Notes under the pieces: generated by a model | Seen by the model: the letters and a program-made list of their open reading frames with translations, nothing else | What the model was told of the DNA's origin: nothing | The model's database searches: none | Source of the DNA: Prochilodus magdalenae | Lineage: Eukaryota; Chordata; Actinopteri; Characiformes; Prochilodontidae | DNA length: 64,000 nt | Reading direction: 5' to 3' | Assembly: GCA_024036415.1 (NCBI GenBank) | Contig: JAMWET010006596.1 | Location: 398,501 to 462,500 of the forward strand | Part shown: positions 25,159 to 38,982 of the stretch, piece by piece | How positions within the stretch are numbered: the first letter of the stretch is position 1 | How the letters are laid out: every line of letters begins with the position of its first letter | Program-made: the position numbers and the translations under genes

Positions 25159-28100
25159 GTGAGTATATCTCTCTACCTTTGTACTCATCTTTCTGCCGGC
25201 TCATGCTGCACATGCACAATGACGTCTTTTTTTCTCCCTCCCTCGCTTTGCTGGAGACACTGGCTCGCTTTAAGAGGCAACAGCACTGGCTGGGGCTGGA
25301 AATTGGAATAGAATTCATTGTGTGGAAGTTTTTTAATATTTAACAAGAGAATCCCCTTCTTTTTTTTTTTTGTCCGAGCTGAGATGATTAATTTCCAGTG
25401 AGGAATGGTCTCAATGTTATAAGGACTCTTCTATTATGCAGGTAATGAGTCTCTCAAAAAGTGTGAAAAGACAGTAATGAGCACTCCACGCATTAATGAA
25501 TTATACTGACTTTACTCATCATGCTTATAGCCAGGATCTGGCTCCCAAAGAATGAAGGGGAAGGACACTTGACGATTTTTCTTCCCCTTCTTATTCTCTT
25601 TTAAGACGTTTCGTCTCATTTGCGGTCACAGGGATCATTAGTCTCTTTGTCTCTGTTGATGCCATATGCTGAATCACAGCAGAGCAGGAGCGCATAAATC
25701 AGATATGCGGGTTCTTGTAGCCCGAAAACACACCGTGCAGGCAAATCAAGCGCCGCTGCCTCCCTTTACTATCACTCCGGCGAAGACTAATGGGCAGATA
25801 GCCACATGGAAATGTCAGCACATCACTGAGGGCAGGCCAGTGACGGCTCAGGAGTCATAACTCACATCCCGGCTCCTCCCAGTCGATTCTATTGACACGA
25901 TCTAATGAGAAACAAAGCGGAAAAGATCAGCTGCTGGGTGCCGAGCTCTCTTTCTCGGGCCCCACTAACAGCACTGGCGGTATAGTTCTCTGCAGGCACT
26001 TGCTTTCCAGTTGGTTTCCAAAGCCTGATTTTCCTCAGTGTGTGTGTGGGCAGCGTGGCACTATGTGGAGACATGGACATGATTTACTGCCGCAGATGAC
26101 ATGAACAGTACCCGTAGTCCTTCCTGCCTTTGAAACGTTCCAGTGTGAAGCAGCCGCTGTGTAGGAGCTCGGTCGCAATCGTAATCTATCATTTGAGCAA
26201 CACTGGTCCATCAAAGCAGGTTGCTTCAGGCTCCGAGGAAAAAATAGACTGAAAAACAGGTGCCAATGCTGGAATTAGAGGAGGTGTTACCTTGCCATGC
26301 TCTGAAATGAAAGCGTGAGAGAGGCTTGAAGACTGCTCCGCCTGTCCACATCCATATCCTCACTGACAATGAGTGCACTGAAAGAAGGGTTGCCTTGAGT
26401 TTGATTTCATTTCGCCATTAAATACCTTTAATCAGCACATCTTTCCATTTGCGTAGACCTTTCAAAATAAAAGTTCCTATTTGGTCTTACATGGCCGGAA
26501 TGTACCTCCCTAGGACAAACCTTGGAAAAGTACAGGTCACATAATGTGAAGGTGGTTTATAGGCCTGTTATGATCATTTGATTTTACCTGATGATTTATT
26601 TCCATATAAATAATTACCATTATTACTGTAGGGGTCTTTTTTTGAAGTGCTAGCGTCAAATGGCAAAAATACCTGATTTTGAGTTTCCAACTGACAACAG
26701 GCCACAATCAAACTCAATAAACAAACGCTACTCTTTGCTGCTCTCTAAACATTTCTAAGCACCAAGCCAGACGTTGGAAGATCATAAATCCATGGTCCGT
26801 AAGTCAGGTAATGAGAAACCTAATTTCTGTTATGTTTGTTGTGACATATACAGGACTGTGTAAGGTTTGGGAACTCCTGCATCAGGTCATCTTTATTCTG
26901 ACCCCCTTGAAGATGAGGCTGATTTGGCCACTATAGAAAGCTGGATGTCAGACTGAGGAGAGGAAAACTGCAGACTGAGTTTTGACTCTGTTTGACAGGT
27001 TTAGATACATATCCAGTATGTTTAATTACTGAATGTTAGTGTTGGTCTTCGATGCTTCGCGTTTGAAAAGACCCCAAAGCAAACAGACAGAGCTGTAGTT
27101 ACTCGTTTTCCATTCCCAAATCCCCATATTTGGTTAAATGTTTTATTCTTGCATATAATCAACAAGCAATATTTGTCATATTTATCATATATTAATGTGT
27201 ATTGATACAAATGTTTGCATTAAAAATGATTAGTAATACTGTCATGGTCCAATAGGAGGCTGTAGCCATGATGTTGTAAACCCATGTTGTGTGAGTTAGA
27301 ATAGATTCTGTGTTGTCCATATATCCATACAAACAAATGCTCCTGCTTCTGGTCATGGTCATGACTAGATGTGTCCTTGTCTTTCTGGACTACAGCACTA
27401 ATAACTGGGGTCAGGTGACTGTCATGTATTAAGCAATCCTAGTTCTTCAGATTACTTTAGTTGCTTGTGGCATTTACAGAATGGGCCCTCATCCATGGCA
27501 GTGACTGTGTCTATGTTCTTCATTAATGTGGACATAATGTGCATATTTGAATCAAGTCAGTTCACTGCAGCGCTTCAATGTAAAGGCAAACTGGAATGAA
27601 ATCTGAAGGACTGAACTGAAGGACAGTCTCTAGTTGCACTATAATAAAAGTCCTGTTTTGGAAAAAACACTGAGGTGTGCTGTGAAAGAATCATTTTCCT
27701 AACACACCACAAGAAGTGAAATGAAAGCCTTCCCTCATAAAACTCTCACAGATGACTCTAAAAAAAACATGCCACCTAATGATTGACTTATTGAGTTTAT
27801 TGAGATATGTATTTAGATTTAATATGATTGTTTAAACTGATTGGGGACTTGAAGTCTGCATTAGAAGATAATTGCATTGACATGTTTTATTTACCAGTAC
27901 AACCCAAACATGGTACCGCACACTTGACGTTATATTAGCCTAACATGACTACAGATAATGTGACTTGACTCTGACATTTCAAGGGTAATCAGTATAATTA
28001 AATACACAGCAAAATAATCTCATTCCCCTTTGAAAATAATTATAGCTTTTAGGTACGAGCGGAGCTGACCTCTGGGCTAATTGCAGATTATGGCCGCTAA

Positions 28101-28279
28101 TTGAAATAAGCAAATTTATTAGTTGAAAACAAATTATGTTGATGTGTGCTTTAATATATGTAACAAACTTTTATGTTAGTGTTCATTATATTGAAGCTGG
28201 TAAGTCTTCTCTTATTGCCGTTCCGTTGCCACCAACAATCTCTTTAATTAATTCAGTAGCAGTAAAAACAGGAACGTGC

Positions 28280-28470
28280 AAGGGACTTTTAATGGACACC
28301 AGTGGATGCTGAGCACCAGAGGGTTCTGGGTTCTGCTGTTTCAGCCTTTCACCTAACCACTGCTGCTGTGCCCTTGGGCAAGACACTTGCACTGGAAATT
28401 TCTCTAGGGGTGCTGAAATGGTACCCTTGAAAAAGATCAGCAACTGTTGGCCAGGCCTGTAATGTGCACA
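28280..28470. repeat. possible SINE-like fragment
   Basis: GAGGGTTCTGGGTTCTGCTG followed by GTGCCCTTGGGCAAGACACT resembles the box B and body of tRNA-type fish SINEs, but no box A is seen. Confidence 0.35.
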
Positions 28471-29296
28471 TATGAATAGAAGCTGAGGGAAGAAAAGGAT
28501 ACATAAGCATATTAAATGGCACCTACGGTATGCAATAAAGTGATTCTAGATTTGCATTAGTGCTGGCACTAATGGCTGCAGTACTTGCGTACTCATTTGT
28601 TATGTTGCTGTTTGTTTCTGTATTTAGTATATGGAAACATCGTCTTTTGTTTAACCCTTTAGACTCCACCGGAATTCCAGAATGCTGTTGTTAATTCCTG
28701 ATTACGTTGGAGCTTTATTTATCAAGGGCTTTTTCTTTCTGTGAATAAAACCTGGAGAAAAGCATCAGCTTGATGGATGTGATTTCCAACTGGGTAATAT
28801 GGTGGAAGTATCATATTGCAGTACTCTTGAGATGTTTCCATCAAACATATCTCAATATTGTGACACACAGACAGAACATGCTAGTTATGCCACAACTGCC
28901 ATGAAACTCTGTGCACAGCCTTTTTTATTTTATGCTTATTTCATATACTCCACTGCACCAATTAAACATCCCCAGTTATGCTCTCATAATAACAAATGTA
29001 TACCCAAGTAATGTTAGCTAAAAGCTAGACATAGCCCCACCCCCTATGTTAATTGACAGAGTGAAACAAGATGGACTAGTGAAAGATATTATAAGGGCAA
29101 ACAAAGTTTAAAGAAAATGAAATATGCAATATAGTTTTTGCCTATAGTTTTAAAGTAGCTGAGCATCACAGTCACTCACAAAGCTCCCCCCCCCAATGCT
29201 GAGAGAAGGACATATATGACAGGCTAGCTAAATGGTTTGCCTCATTCCTATTAAATATAAACATCCATAAACCTATTAAAATTCTATATAAATGAT

Positions 29297-29325
29297 ATAT
29301 ATATATATATAAATATCTATATATG
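29297..29325. repeat. short (TA)n run
   Basis: TA repeats in AT-rich sequence. Confidence 0.7.
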
Positions 29326-31320
29326 TTCACCTAGCAAAATGATTGAACTCACAATAGAATATGACCATAGAAGATAATCTATTCAGCTAAAGCAGCTAAA
29401 GGGACTATAAAATACCTAGTAGCTAAACCAAGATGTTGAAAGATTTTGGGTAGATGGATTTATTGTACATTGAATTATTACTGCTATAAGCACAAACCCA
29501 GGCAGACTCAACTGTCCTCATATCTGATGTAATGTTCCAGTCCCTCGATCTCTCTGCCTCTTTGGGACTTCCCTCTGTAAAAAGTAATGTGTAAACACAT
29601 TTTATAACACCATTATTTACAAATCCAGAACTGGAATGTCTTGATTGAAATAGTTTTAAAACTAATAAAACACTACACTCAGAAATAATGCACTAAGCTG
29701 TACCCTCAAAGATATGTCTTTAGTATCTTTGGTTAGGGAATATAATTGCACCATACTCCTTTGCACTTATTGATTCAGTACACCTTGTCCTGACTCCAGG
29801 CCTTTTATTTTATTTTTCTCTTTTAAAACATACAGTTTACTTATAAAAAAGTATGTATGTGTGTAAATGTACCAATTTCACCATTTTCACAGATGATAAA
29901 ATTATGGTATGTATTGTTAATGAAGTCATTATGGCTTATCTTACAATATTATTGTTTTGAGGTTAGTATTGAGAATGAAACCAATATTTTTTAACCACTG
30001 TAACACAAAATTCAAAATCCAAAAATGCCGTTTTAGCCCTAATTTATGTTTATAAATGTCCAGTCGCTTCATTTTTGGTGTTTTGTTGGTATTACAAAAA
30101 GCACTCCACCGGGACCTCTAAACGGGACCTCTGAATGTCTACAGTCAGCGTATCTGGAATGTCATGTAGTTCACCCTGAGTCACTGTGGGTAATATTTGC
30201 ATCCAGAACATGTAACTCCTGTAAATAAACTAAAATAATAAGCCCACCCTTTATATATAACCTTTAGCCTTATGCAAACGGTCCTCTGTCAGCCTGCAAT
30301 TGATTGCGGTGTGAAGATAACACATTGTTCCAACAATACTTGGCTCAGGCTGATTCAGCAAACAAACTAATTACTGAAAAGCTGGAGCTTTGCAATTCTC
30401 TTCAAACACCTAAAGCCTTCTGGCAAGCCTGAGCTGAATCAGAATAGAACAGACTTCATGGACCAACCCCACCACCTTGTCATGACCGGTCCAAGCGGGT
30501 GTCTCTGTACATACTGTGAGTTAATAACTGTTTAATGTTGCAGGAGAACACGAGCTCTGTTTGTCTCTCTCTCATGAGATGCTTATATTTACCAAAGCTT
30601 TGTCTCGTTGCTGCTGCAAGTAGCACCAGATGTTTCGCTTTGTTTTCTTTCTTTCATCCATGCCCCGCTCGAGCACTGCCTCTACACACATCATGGTAAA
30701 TAAATATATAAACATGACGGATTAGGTGATGTCATGTAGCTCTGCAGATGGCTAGAATGTTGATGCAAAACACAACTGCTTCAGCTTTCTAGAGGCAACA
30801 CGGTGCTTTTGCTTCATATGTCATCCTGTCAAACTACATTCTGCCTTAATGTGTACCGTAACAACCACTTGGCTTAGTTAGGAAAAGGCACAAAACACTT
30901 TTCATCAGCCCTAACCATCTTCTCTATTTTCTTCAGACTGTGAGCAGGCGAGGCCTTATGAGGAACCGATTTGACCATGTTATGTAAGAATCCCCATTAA
31001 AGTCGGAAACCTGGAAATAGGGATTTGGGTTTTAATGGATTTTAATGGAGTAATGCATAAAGCATGCATCTTTCACTTTGCTGGTTGGTATGCTGTCGCT
31101 GTCAGGAGTAATCCTGGTTCGGAAATCAACTTTTTCAGGAGCGCACAGCAGCATCTGGCCCTTCTGTTCTTTTGGGATAATTAGTGGGAAACCGCAAGGT
31201 GTTTAGAAGTAAACTTTTAGCTTCCACAGCTTAAGGAAGGACATGCAGCTTTGAATATGTGTGGAATTAAATTGTCTTAATGGTCAGAAATTGAGACTGA
31301 ATGGTTGTTTGGCCAAAGTA

Positions 31321-31851
31321 CAGGGGTTGGACAATAAAACTGAAACACCTGTCATTTTAGTGTGGGAGGTCTCATGGCTAAATTGGACCAGCCTGGTGGC
31401 CAATCTTCATTAATTGCACATTGCACCAGTAAGAGCAGAGTGTGAAGGTTCAGTTAGCAGGTAAGAGCACAGTTCTGCTCAAAATACTGCAATGCACACA
31501 GCATTATGGGTGACATACCAGAGTTCAAAAGAGGACAGATTGTTGGTGCACGTCTTGCTGGCGCATCTGACCAAGACAGCAAGTCTTTGTGATGTATCAG
31601 GAGCCACGGTATCCAGGGTAATGTCAGCATACCACCAAGAAGGACGAACCTCCACCAGCATCACGTAGTGACCTGGCCACTATCCTGCAAGAAGAATGGC
31701 TTAAACTCCCTCTGACCACTGTGCAGGACGCAGTATATGTCATTCCCAAGACGAACTGACGCTGTATTGGCCGCAAAAGAAGGCCCTACACCATACTAAT
31801 AAATGATTGTGGTCTAAAACCAGGTGTTTCAGTTTCATTGTCCAACCCCTG
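31321..31851 (+). mobile_element. internally deleted Tc1-like element, copy 2 (531 bp)
   Basis: Same structure and orientation as the element at 15709-16241. TA duplications lie at 31319-31320 and 31852-31853. A 2-nt deletion (CTGTGACC to CTGACC) shifts the residual helix-turn-helix frame. Only a handful of substitutions separate it from the other two copies. Confidence 0.93.
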
Positions 31852-32499
31852 TACTTCTATGTAGGGATGGATGATATGATGATGTAATGTTGCTAATTTG
31901 ATAAAGTATGTCACTACACTTTTCTTATGTCACTGGTGTTAACAGTATATCTGGAGTACTGAACAAATCTATCATAAACAACTGCGTGAAGTAAAAAGTA
32001 GCTTGTTAGATGTTGGAAGTTTGTGGAGGGGAGGTTGACACCAGAACATCCTTACCCAGAGAAATAGTTTGCTTATGACGCTCCGGTAGGAAGGACACAC
32101 CGGGTGCTTGTAAGGCTGGGAAGCTTGTGGGAACATTGGGTTAGCATAGCTACTTTATGATCAGTGTCCACAACATTAGCCCCCCTTCCCACTTTACTCA
32201 CGTTATTCACTTTGGACTTTTAAAGAGTGAACTGCTTTCAAACATTAAGACCAGAAGTTATAACACCAAAGTGGAAAAAACAACTCCTGTGGGTGTGGCA
32301 ACATAAGCTGAATATATTTATGTAGTAATGGCCCCCTGTGTGTAGTATCCAATACAATAACAAGTTTAGACATACAGTGTAGCATATTAATACAGTCAAG
32401 TTACCACATTACCTCACATTTACCTCAGAGCTGTTCTTACTGTCTCTAGCTGCTGCTAACGCTGCTCAGTTCACAGAAATATGTATAGCCTAGCTGTTA

Positions 32500-32870
32500 G
32501 CTACCCTCGGCTATTTCACTCTAAAACCAATCCTCTAAAGTGAGTTAGTCTTTATTAATCTTCAGACCTGTATATTTTAACTTTCTGAGGCTCATTCTGA
32601 TGAAAACATACCCACTACAATCACTACACCCACATTTATACTCACAGTTGGCCGCGTTTGGCTCCCCAGTGTTACCCGCTGCCATTTGGCTAAAGCAGGC
32701 CGAGAGCTGGTGAGGCCGCGGTGCATGATGGGATGCAGTACAGTGTGAAGAGAGCTCCCCCTGTATTCTAGAGACTCCATAAAAGTACAAGTAGTACATC
32801 CAGGTATCTTCAGTGCATTACAGATTTTATACCACATACTACTTTTAGGTAGATATAGAACACAAGTACA
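32500..32870. repeat. possible interspersed repeat
   Basis: The segment with CATGATGGGATGCAGTACAG and CATACTACTTTTAGGTAGAT shares the second phrase, in complement, with 58600-58650. It may be a decayed DNA transposon; no ends were found. Confidence 0.3.
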
Positions 32871-33004
32871 GTGTAGTTTGCTAAACTAAACACGGCCAAA
32901 GTCTTTGTTCTTTACATTTTTTCATAATTCACAGCTTGTAAATTCCTATATTTCTGTATGTTCCTCAAAGTTCTATAAATTCATTGTAAATTGGATTATT
33001 CTAA

Positions 33005-33048
33005 ATAAGATAAGATAATCCTTTATTAATCCCACAGTGGGGAAATTG
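33005..33048 (+). mobile_element. LINE 3' tail fragment
   Basis: AAGATAATCCTTTATTAATC followed by CCACAGTGGGGAAATT is the 3' terminal signature of a family of fish non-LTR retroelements; no coding part is present. Confidence 0.5.
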
Positions 33049-33182
33049 TAAAATTGTAAATATTGCAGCTGGACAGACTGGACACTAGACAGTTTTAGAA
33101 CTGTATTTGATGATGTTTTCATTGTAGTGAGCAGAATGTTTAGGCCGCACTGGGACATGCTGTGCCAAATTGTCAGCATTAG

Positions 33183-33420
33183 CTTAAAGCAGAGTTCTCA
33201 AACCCTAATCCTCTACAGCTACCTTCCTGCAGAGCCTAGTTCTAACCACAGTTTGCCCCTATTCCTACTCCAACTAATCAACCACTTCCCAAGTCCCTGG
33301 TAGAGCAGATGTATTAGAGGTAAGAAAGGGCAGCTTATTGTATATATGTTGGAACCTAACTTTTACAGTTTTCTTTTTTCTCTGTTGCACACCATTGTTC
33401 TCAACAAATAACTGTTTTTC
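33183..33420. mobile_element. decayed relative of the fold-back MITE
   Basis: TTCTCAAACCCTAATCCTC, CCTTCCTGCAGAGCCTAGTTC and CTCCAACTAATCAACC follow the pattern of the dispersed repeat at 20760-20955 and of similar fish repeats. Strongly diverged. Confidence 0.4.
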
Positions 33421-36400
33421 TCCATAATGCTAATCCAGGCAGATGCGGTCCCAGTTTTTACATTTACAATATATTGCAGAAGTGTACATGAATGAATATT
33501 GTATAGTGAGGAGATGTAACTGTGTAAAGGTTTATGCCATGCTCACAGGGCGATACATTTTGCCATATTTGCAGCATAATACAATACATCTTTGACACAG
33601 AATCAGTAAAACGATGCTAAAGTACCTTTCAACTTTGTTTTTAATGTATTCATATTTTACATGCCTTAGAAGAAATATACATTAAATAAAAAAATATTAA
33701 TATTTGTTGTAAGATGAATATTTCATGTTGCATTGTTGTATTCCATTCACAGTGCACATCGTCTTGTGACCGAGATATCCAAAACTGATAAGCAGTTATG
33801 TTGTCACTGGCCCATTGTGCATTTCCACCTTTTATATTATTGAATTGATTTTCAACCGCACCTTGTACACTGCCCTTCTGTCTCAGATACGTGTTGGATA
33901 CTGGCCTCTATATGGGGGTCACTGTAATTTATCAGATATAAACAAAAGTGCTCTGTTACTGGGCACAGTCACCCAGTGACCCTTCATTTCCATTTGACTT
34001 GAACTGTTGCTCAGATATTTTGGCTGGCTTCCCAGAAAAAGGGCAGTAATGTAAGTTTGGAGAAAATGTCTCCAGTGGGCCATGCATGAAAGTGATTGGA
34101 CAAAGAGAAAATGACAGTAATAGAAGTTTTTAGATGGTGATTATAATATATTTGTGATAGACGCTTTCTAGGAGAGCTTCCCTCAGTATCATTCGGTACT
34201 GGTTAACATAGTAGCCCGTATGAGCTTTTCAGGCCATCTTCACTTAAAACATAGCAACGCTCCTCCGCTAATGAATGGCCTTTTATACGTTATACTTTGC
34301 TGGCCATAATATCCTATTGTGAGGATGCTATTGCTTTAAATGATATCAGACCTCCAGAAGCCATGAAAGGCCTTCATTGACTGGGCTGCTTAACCCATTG
34401 TCAAAGAAAAGGGAGGGACAAGAGAAGTACGTACCTCTGACGTAACCGCTCACAAAGCCCCTTACACATATTCGTAAGACCTACGTAATTATGGCATATT
34501 GACATTACGAGGCCCCACAGACAAATGACGGATTGTCCATCTTTACCGCACTGTGCAAAATGGAATCTATTCTTCAATTTGATACGCCAGGAGCTAATTT
34601 GTCTATTTACAAAGATTTGTGACTCTGCGGTTAATGATTTCATTCAGCGGAATACATTTCTCCCTTACCCGCTATTCTCTATGGGTCTTGCACAGCCTGT
34701 GTTTCCTCATAGCATGACTGTTATTTATAAGGATTGGCTGTATTAGAGAAAGAACATGATGTTATTCTTGAAATGTAAATGGAAATCTTAATGAATTAAT
34801 AAATCTTGGCTGCTAAACCCCAGTGCTGGCGGACAGAACGGGACAATGAGGTAGAGACAGCAGTTGAAGCGGTCTTCTGTTTGTAAGCTGATAAGTCACG
34901 GACTGATGAGTCCATTTCTTAATTGTGAAGAAAACTCATTCTAGGCTGAGGCTGAAGAGGTGGATTATTAATTGATCTTTTAAATTAAAAAAATATACAC
35001 CCCACACGTATTGGTGGAGTAATACTCTGAGAGAAAATAAATCTTTTTTTTTTTTTTTTTTGGCCAAGAGATGTACCAATTAATCATTTAATGTGTCAGA
35101 GCAGGGGAGCGCAACACCAAGGCAAATGAATGGTTTGTGTCAATGGGCCTGCAAGTACTGTAGCTATCAGAGTGACATTTAAGGGCCAAACAAAGAGACC
35201 TAGATTAGTATATAATTTCTATTTAACCAGTGACCTTTGCTTTGCGGTAATAGACCGTGCCATGCGCAGGCATGCAGTAAGCCTATTTTAGTTCTTACCA
35301 TCTAACAGATGTAGGCCTAGTCGCACATTTGTCCTTGAGTGATCAAGATATCGTTGATGCATAACAGTACGAATTAGCTCTGGTGGGGACATTCCAGCAG
35401 AGCTTCCGTTCGGGCTGGTACTTTTTTGACGCTGTAAAAGCATGAGAAAGCCCCTTTTTTTCACCATACTGTGTGCATAGGTATTTCCAGCCAGTGTGTT
35501 TGGTCTTGTCACTTTAATTTGCATTTGTGATCAAGCTGCAACTGGCAAATTAGTCAAACAGTAAGCCCTGCAGCACACATTTTTCACAGCAACTGTGCTA
35601 TTTCCAGATCCTCCCATCTGGTGGGGGCTTAGGAACTCACAGATGATTTACAATTGCACTCTTCTGTTATGGAGCCTGTAAATTGCTAGGATTATTGGGC
35701 TTTTCGTGATTTTTACACTGCTACTTTGCATTAGCCAATCCCGGACCCTACTGGCAGTAGTGATGACGCCTTAGAGGACCAATATAATTGAATCTGAGGA
35801 CTTGTGTAATGAATTTGCATTTAGTGCTGAGTTTCTCCTCTGGTTCCTCGCTGTGGATTCGTTAAAAGGGCTTGCATTCTCTTTTAAGGAGACTACCGGA
35901 TTGTACACAAATATTTAATCCTTTTTTGATGCTGTATAATCTCTATTAAGCATGCTCTTTATGCTGCCATGAGTCTCAGCTCGGTGCAACAGCTCAGTGT
36001 CTTCCCAGTGCACTTTTTTTTTTTTTTTCCCCTTTTGCATCACTGGGTATGTCGGAGAGCAAAAAGCAAAGGATTACCCTGACAGGAAAATACAGCATGA
36101 GTGAACAGCAGTCACACTTCCTGTGAACTTGCTGTTTTATTCTGCATAAGTGTTCTTCTTCACTTGCTTCCTTGTTAGAAATCTGATGTTTATTGTAATT
36201 AGCTCACTTTAGTCACTTACATTTATGGTTTAAGCTGTCAGACGTGTCCAGATATAAAGCAATTTGTCTCCTTGTCTCATAATTGGAAGCGCTTACTTCA
36301 GAAACCTGGCAACTGTTTTAAATCCCCATTCACATTCCTCAAAGCCCAGTAGAACTACAGAGTCTCGCCTCTGCTGCCGCTTTTTATTTCTTTGAAGTGT

Positions 36401-38374
36401 TGTTGTGGCAGTTTGTCACAATAGCCCCCCCCAACCTTCCTCTCACATTGTTGTTGCTAATTCGGTTAGTAATTAAGCGGATCATCCCTTAGCGCCGACA
36501 GATACACTGGTTTGATAGAGATTGGGAGTTAGCTGTGTGGGTATCTGTCACAGCCGGCTCGCCCTGTGCTATTAAGCTTCTGCCAGGACCTGCCAATAGC
36601 ACACAATACAGCACGAATCTGGGTGATGAATGACCTGAAGAAGCTCGTCGCCACCCCTCACGCCTGCCGGATTTCACCTCCGCCTCAGCACTGCATGCGA
36701 GCGTGGAGAGTGCAAATGGATGAGAGATTATCATACATTTCTGCAACGCCGAGGAGTATTTCAAGCCATTAGGGCTTTAAACTACAGCCTGCGCAGATGC
36801 ACATGCGTGTTGCTCATACTCCTACACATGCTCGCAGAAAATCCTTCATTTTCGCTGCTGGAAAAGTGCATCGCCATCTAAGCAAAGTAAGCTCGCCAGA
36901 AAAGATGTTTTGACACCCCAGCAGCCCAACAGCCAAAATGTCACCCAATGTGCCAAATGTTTGATGTAAACAAGGCCTGTTTTTCTTTTATTCATTGAAG
37001 GAAGACTTTCAGCAACAGAATATTAGAAAACCTAACACCATGATGCAGAAATGTAGGAAGAGTGTGTCTCTAGTTTGTGGGGGTGGGGTGTCTGGAGGGG
37101 CATGGCACCTCCAATACTGAAGACTAGCAAAAAAAGTGCTGTTTCCTTCTGAAATAAGTACACTCACAGTGCCGTTTAGCCCGCTGTGCTCTACCTGCAA
37201 CACAACAGCCAGCAATGCTTGCCTTTTTCCCTTTTTTTTTACAATAAGGTCTTTGCAAGCCAAGTAAGAATTTAGCTTGCTGCTGGGTGAGTTTACTGAT
37301 TCATGCTGCTTTACTGATGTGTGCTGTTCTTGCTTTAGCTGTGTTACTAGTGTATGGCAGCAGTAACAATTGGCAGTAAAAGCCAACTGCGAGTCTAATC
37401 ACCTCATCTAAATGTCTGACCGAAGGAAAATGATTACTTAGCAACCTATTACAAATAAACATTGGAGTTTGAGGGAGAGAGATTTGTCGTTTGCTCTCTT
37501 CAAATATGAGAGCAGATATGAAAGGAGAAATGTGCTGCTCATTGATTTAGATTAGGAACCCTACGCAACACACACACAAACACAAACACACTGCCTGGGT
37601 TATCCAGAGTTTGTCTAACAGTCCAAAAAACAAAATTTTAAATATCATAATTACCTTTTCAAAAAGGTAGTACAAAATAGGCTTATCGCTGTGCTGATTA
37701 AGGTTCTGAGCTTGCCAAGTTCTGATTGAGTGTGGTCACAACAGGCGCAGCATTCAAACATTCTGAAAGTGTTTGATTATTAAGGTATGAACAGCTCAGG
37801 AATCAGCAATGCTGTAAGAAAATGGTAGGTGGTCGATGGATATTCCATTGTTTCCAGTAGTGTACCCACCGCAGGCACCAGCAACAGCGTACCGCAGTGG
37901 TCAACAGAGCAGCCCATCAGACATTGAGTTCAAATACCAAAGACAAGCATCCTCCTGCCCTTTCCACCTTAAATATACAATCCACTCTCATAAACGTCCC
38001 CTCTGATAATCATCCATTTTGATGTTGAACCCTTGTGAGCTACAGAAGGATGCTTCTTTTCAGTGGCAGAGAGTAAACCCCACAAACACAGTGCCTAACA
38101 GATACGGGTGCTATCTTCATCACTGCTACAGTCTCAACTCATTATCATTATATATTTTGGAAATCACTTTACGCTGTGTCAATCACTTTTCTCCTTTATT
38201 CATTTATTCATACTCTAAGTACATACCTGCCTACACACATTTAACCTCACATATACATACTTACGCATACACATACATACTGAAATGGATGGAAGGATGG
38301 ACAGATAAGTATGTAAGTTAACTGGAGAGGTATAAAGCAAGCCACGGGACTTTAGAGTAGGTGAAACATGTCCT

Positions 38375-38982
38375 CTGAAGGTGATTCATGTCTAACTTTC
38401 TGGCAGCCTAATGGACAATTCTGTGTTAAAAGCCACTAGGATGTGATCTACTGGAATACAGTAAAGTTTGGTGGAAGAGGAGCAATGGCATGAGGCTGTT
38501 TTCCGGGGTTGGGGCTTGACCCCTGAGTTCCATTGCAGGATACTGTTACTGCTACAGCATACAAAGATGTTTTGGACAATTATGCTTTGTGTCAACAGTT
38601 CAGGGAAGGCCCTTTCCGCTAGCAGCATGACTGTGCCCCACTGCACAAAGCCAGCTCCATAAAGGCATGGTTTAACGAGTTTGGTGTGAAGGAACTTCAG
38701 TGGCCCTGAGCCCTGATCTCAAACCCCCATGGAATGTTGATTGCGAGCCATCCTTCTCGTCCAATATCAGTCTCAGACGTTACAAATGCTCTTTTGACTG
38801 AGTTTAAATTCCAACATACACACTCCAGAATCTTGTGGGCTGCCTTCAAATAGGAGTAGAGACTGTTATAGCAGTGAACGGTGTTGACTCCTATTAATGG
38901 TTTTGCTCATTTACTGTAGTTATGGTCAAGCTCATTTAGTTGTAAAGGTCAAGTGTCCACATTCTTTTGGCCCTATAGTGGA
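38375..38982 (+). mobile_element. Tc1/mariner transposase relic, 3' half
   Basis: In order: a decayed SDES-to-LWQP-like segment (38375-38440), KFGGRGAMA (38465-38490), a hydrophobic segment to FWTIM, then QHDCAPLHKASSIKAW (38616-38670) with the catalytic Asp, then a premature stop after LQWP and frame-shifted remains of the C-terminus. The element ends CTTTTGGCCCTATAGTG (38966-38982), a variant of the family's terminal repeat. The 5' half is deleted. Confidence 0.8.

Noticed and set aside
25002..25343. A 113-codon frame taken as a complete gene
   Set aside because: It is exon b with intron read-through on both sides; family similarity stops exactly at the splice sites.
37009..37386. A 125-codon minus-strand frame
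   Set aside because: No recognisable domain and no splice or promoter context; treated as chance.
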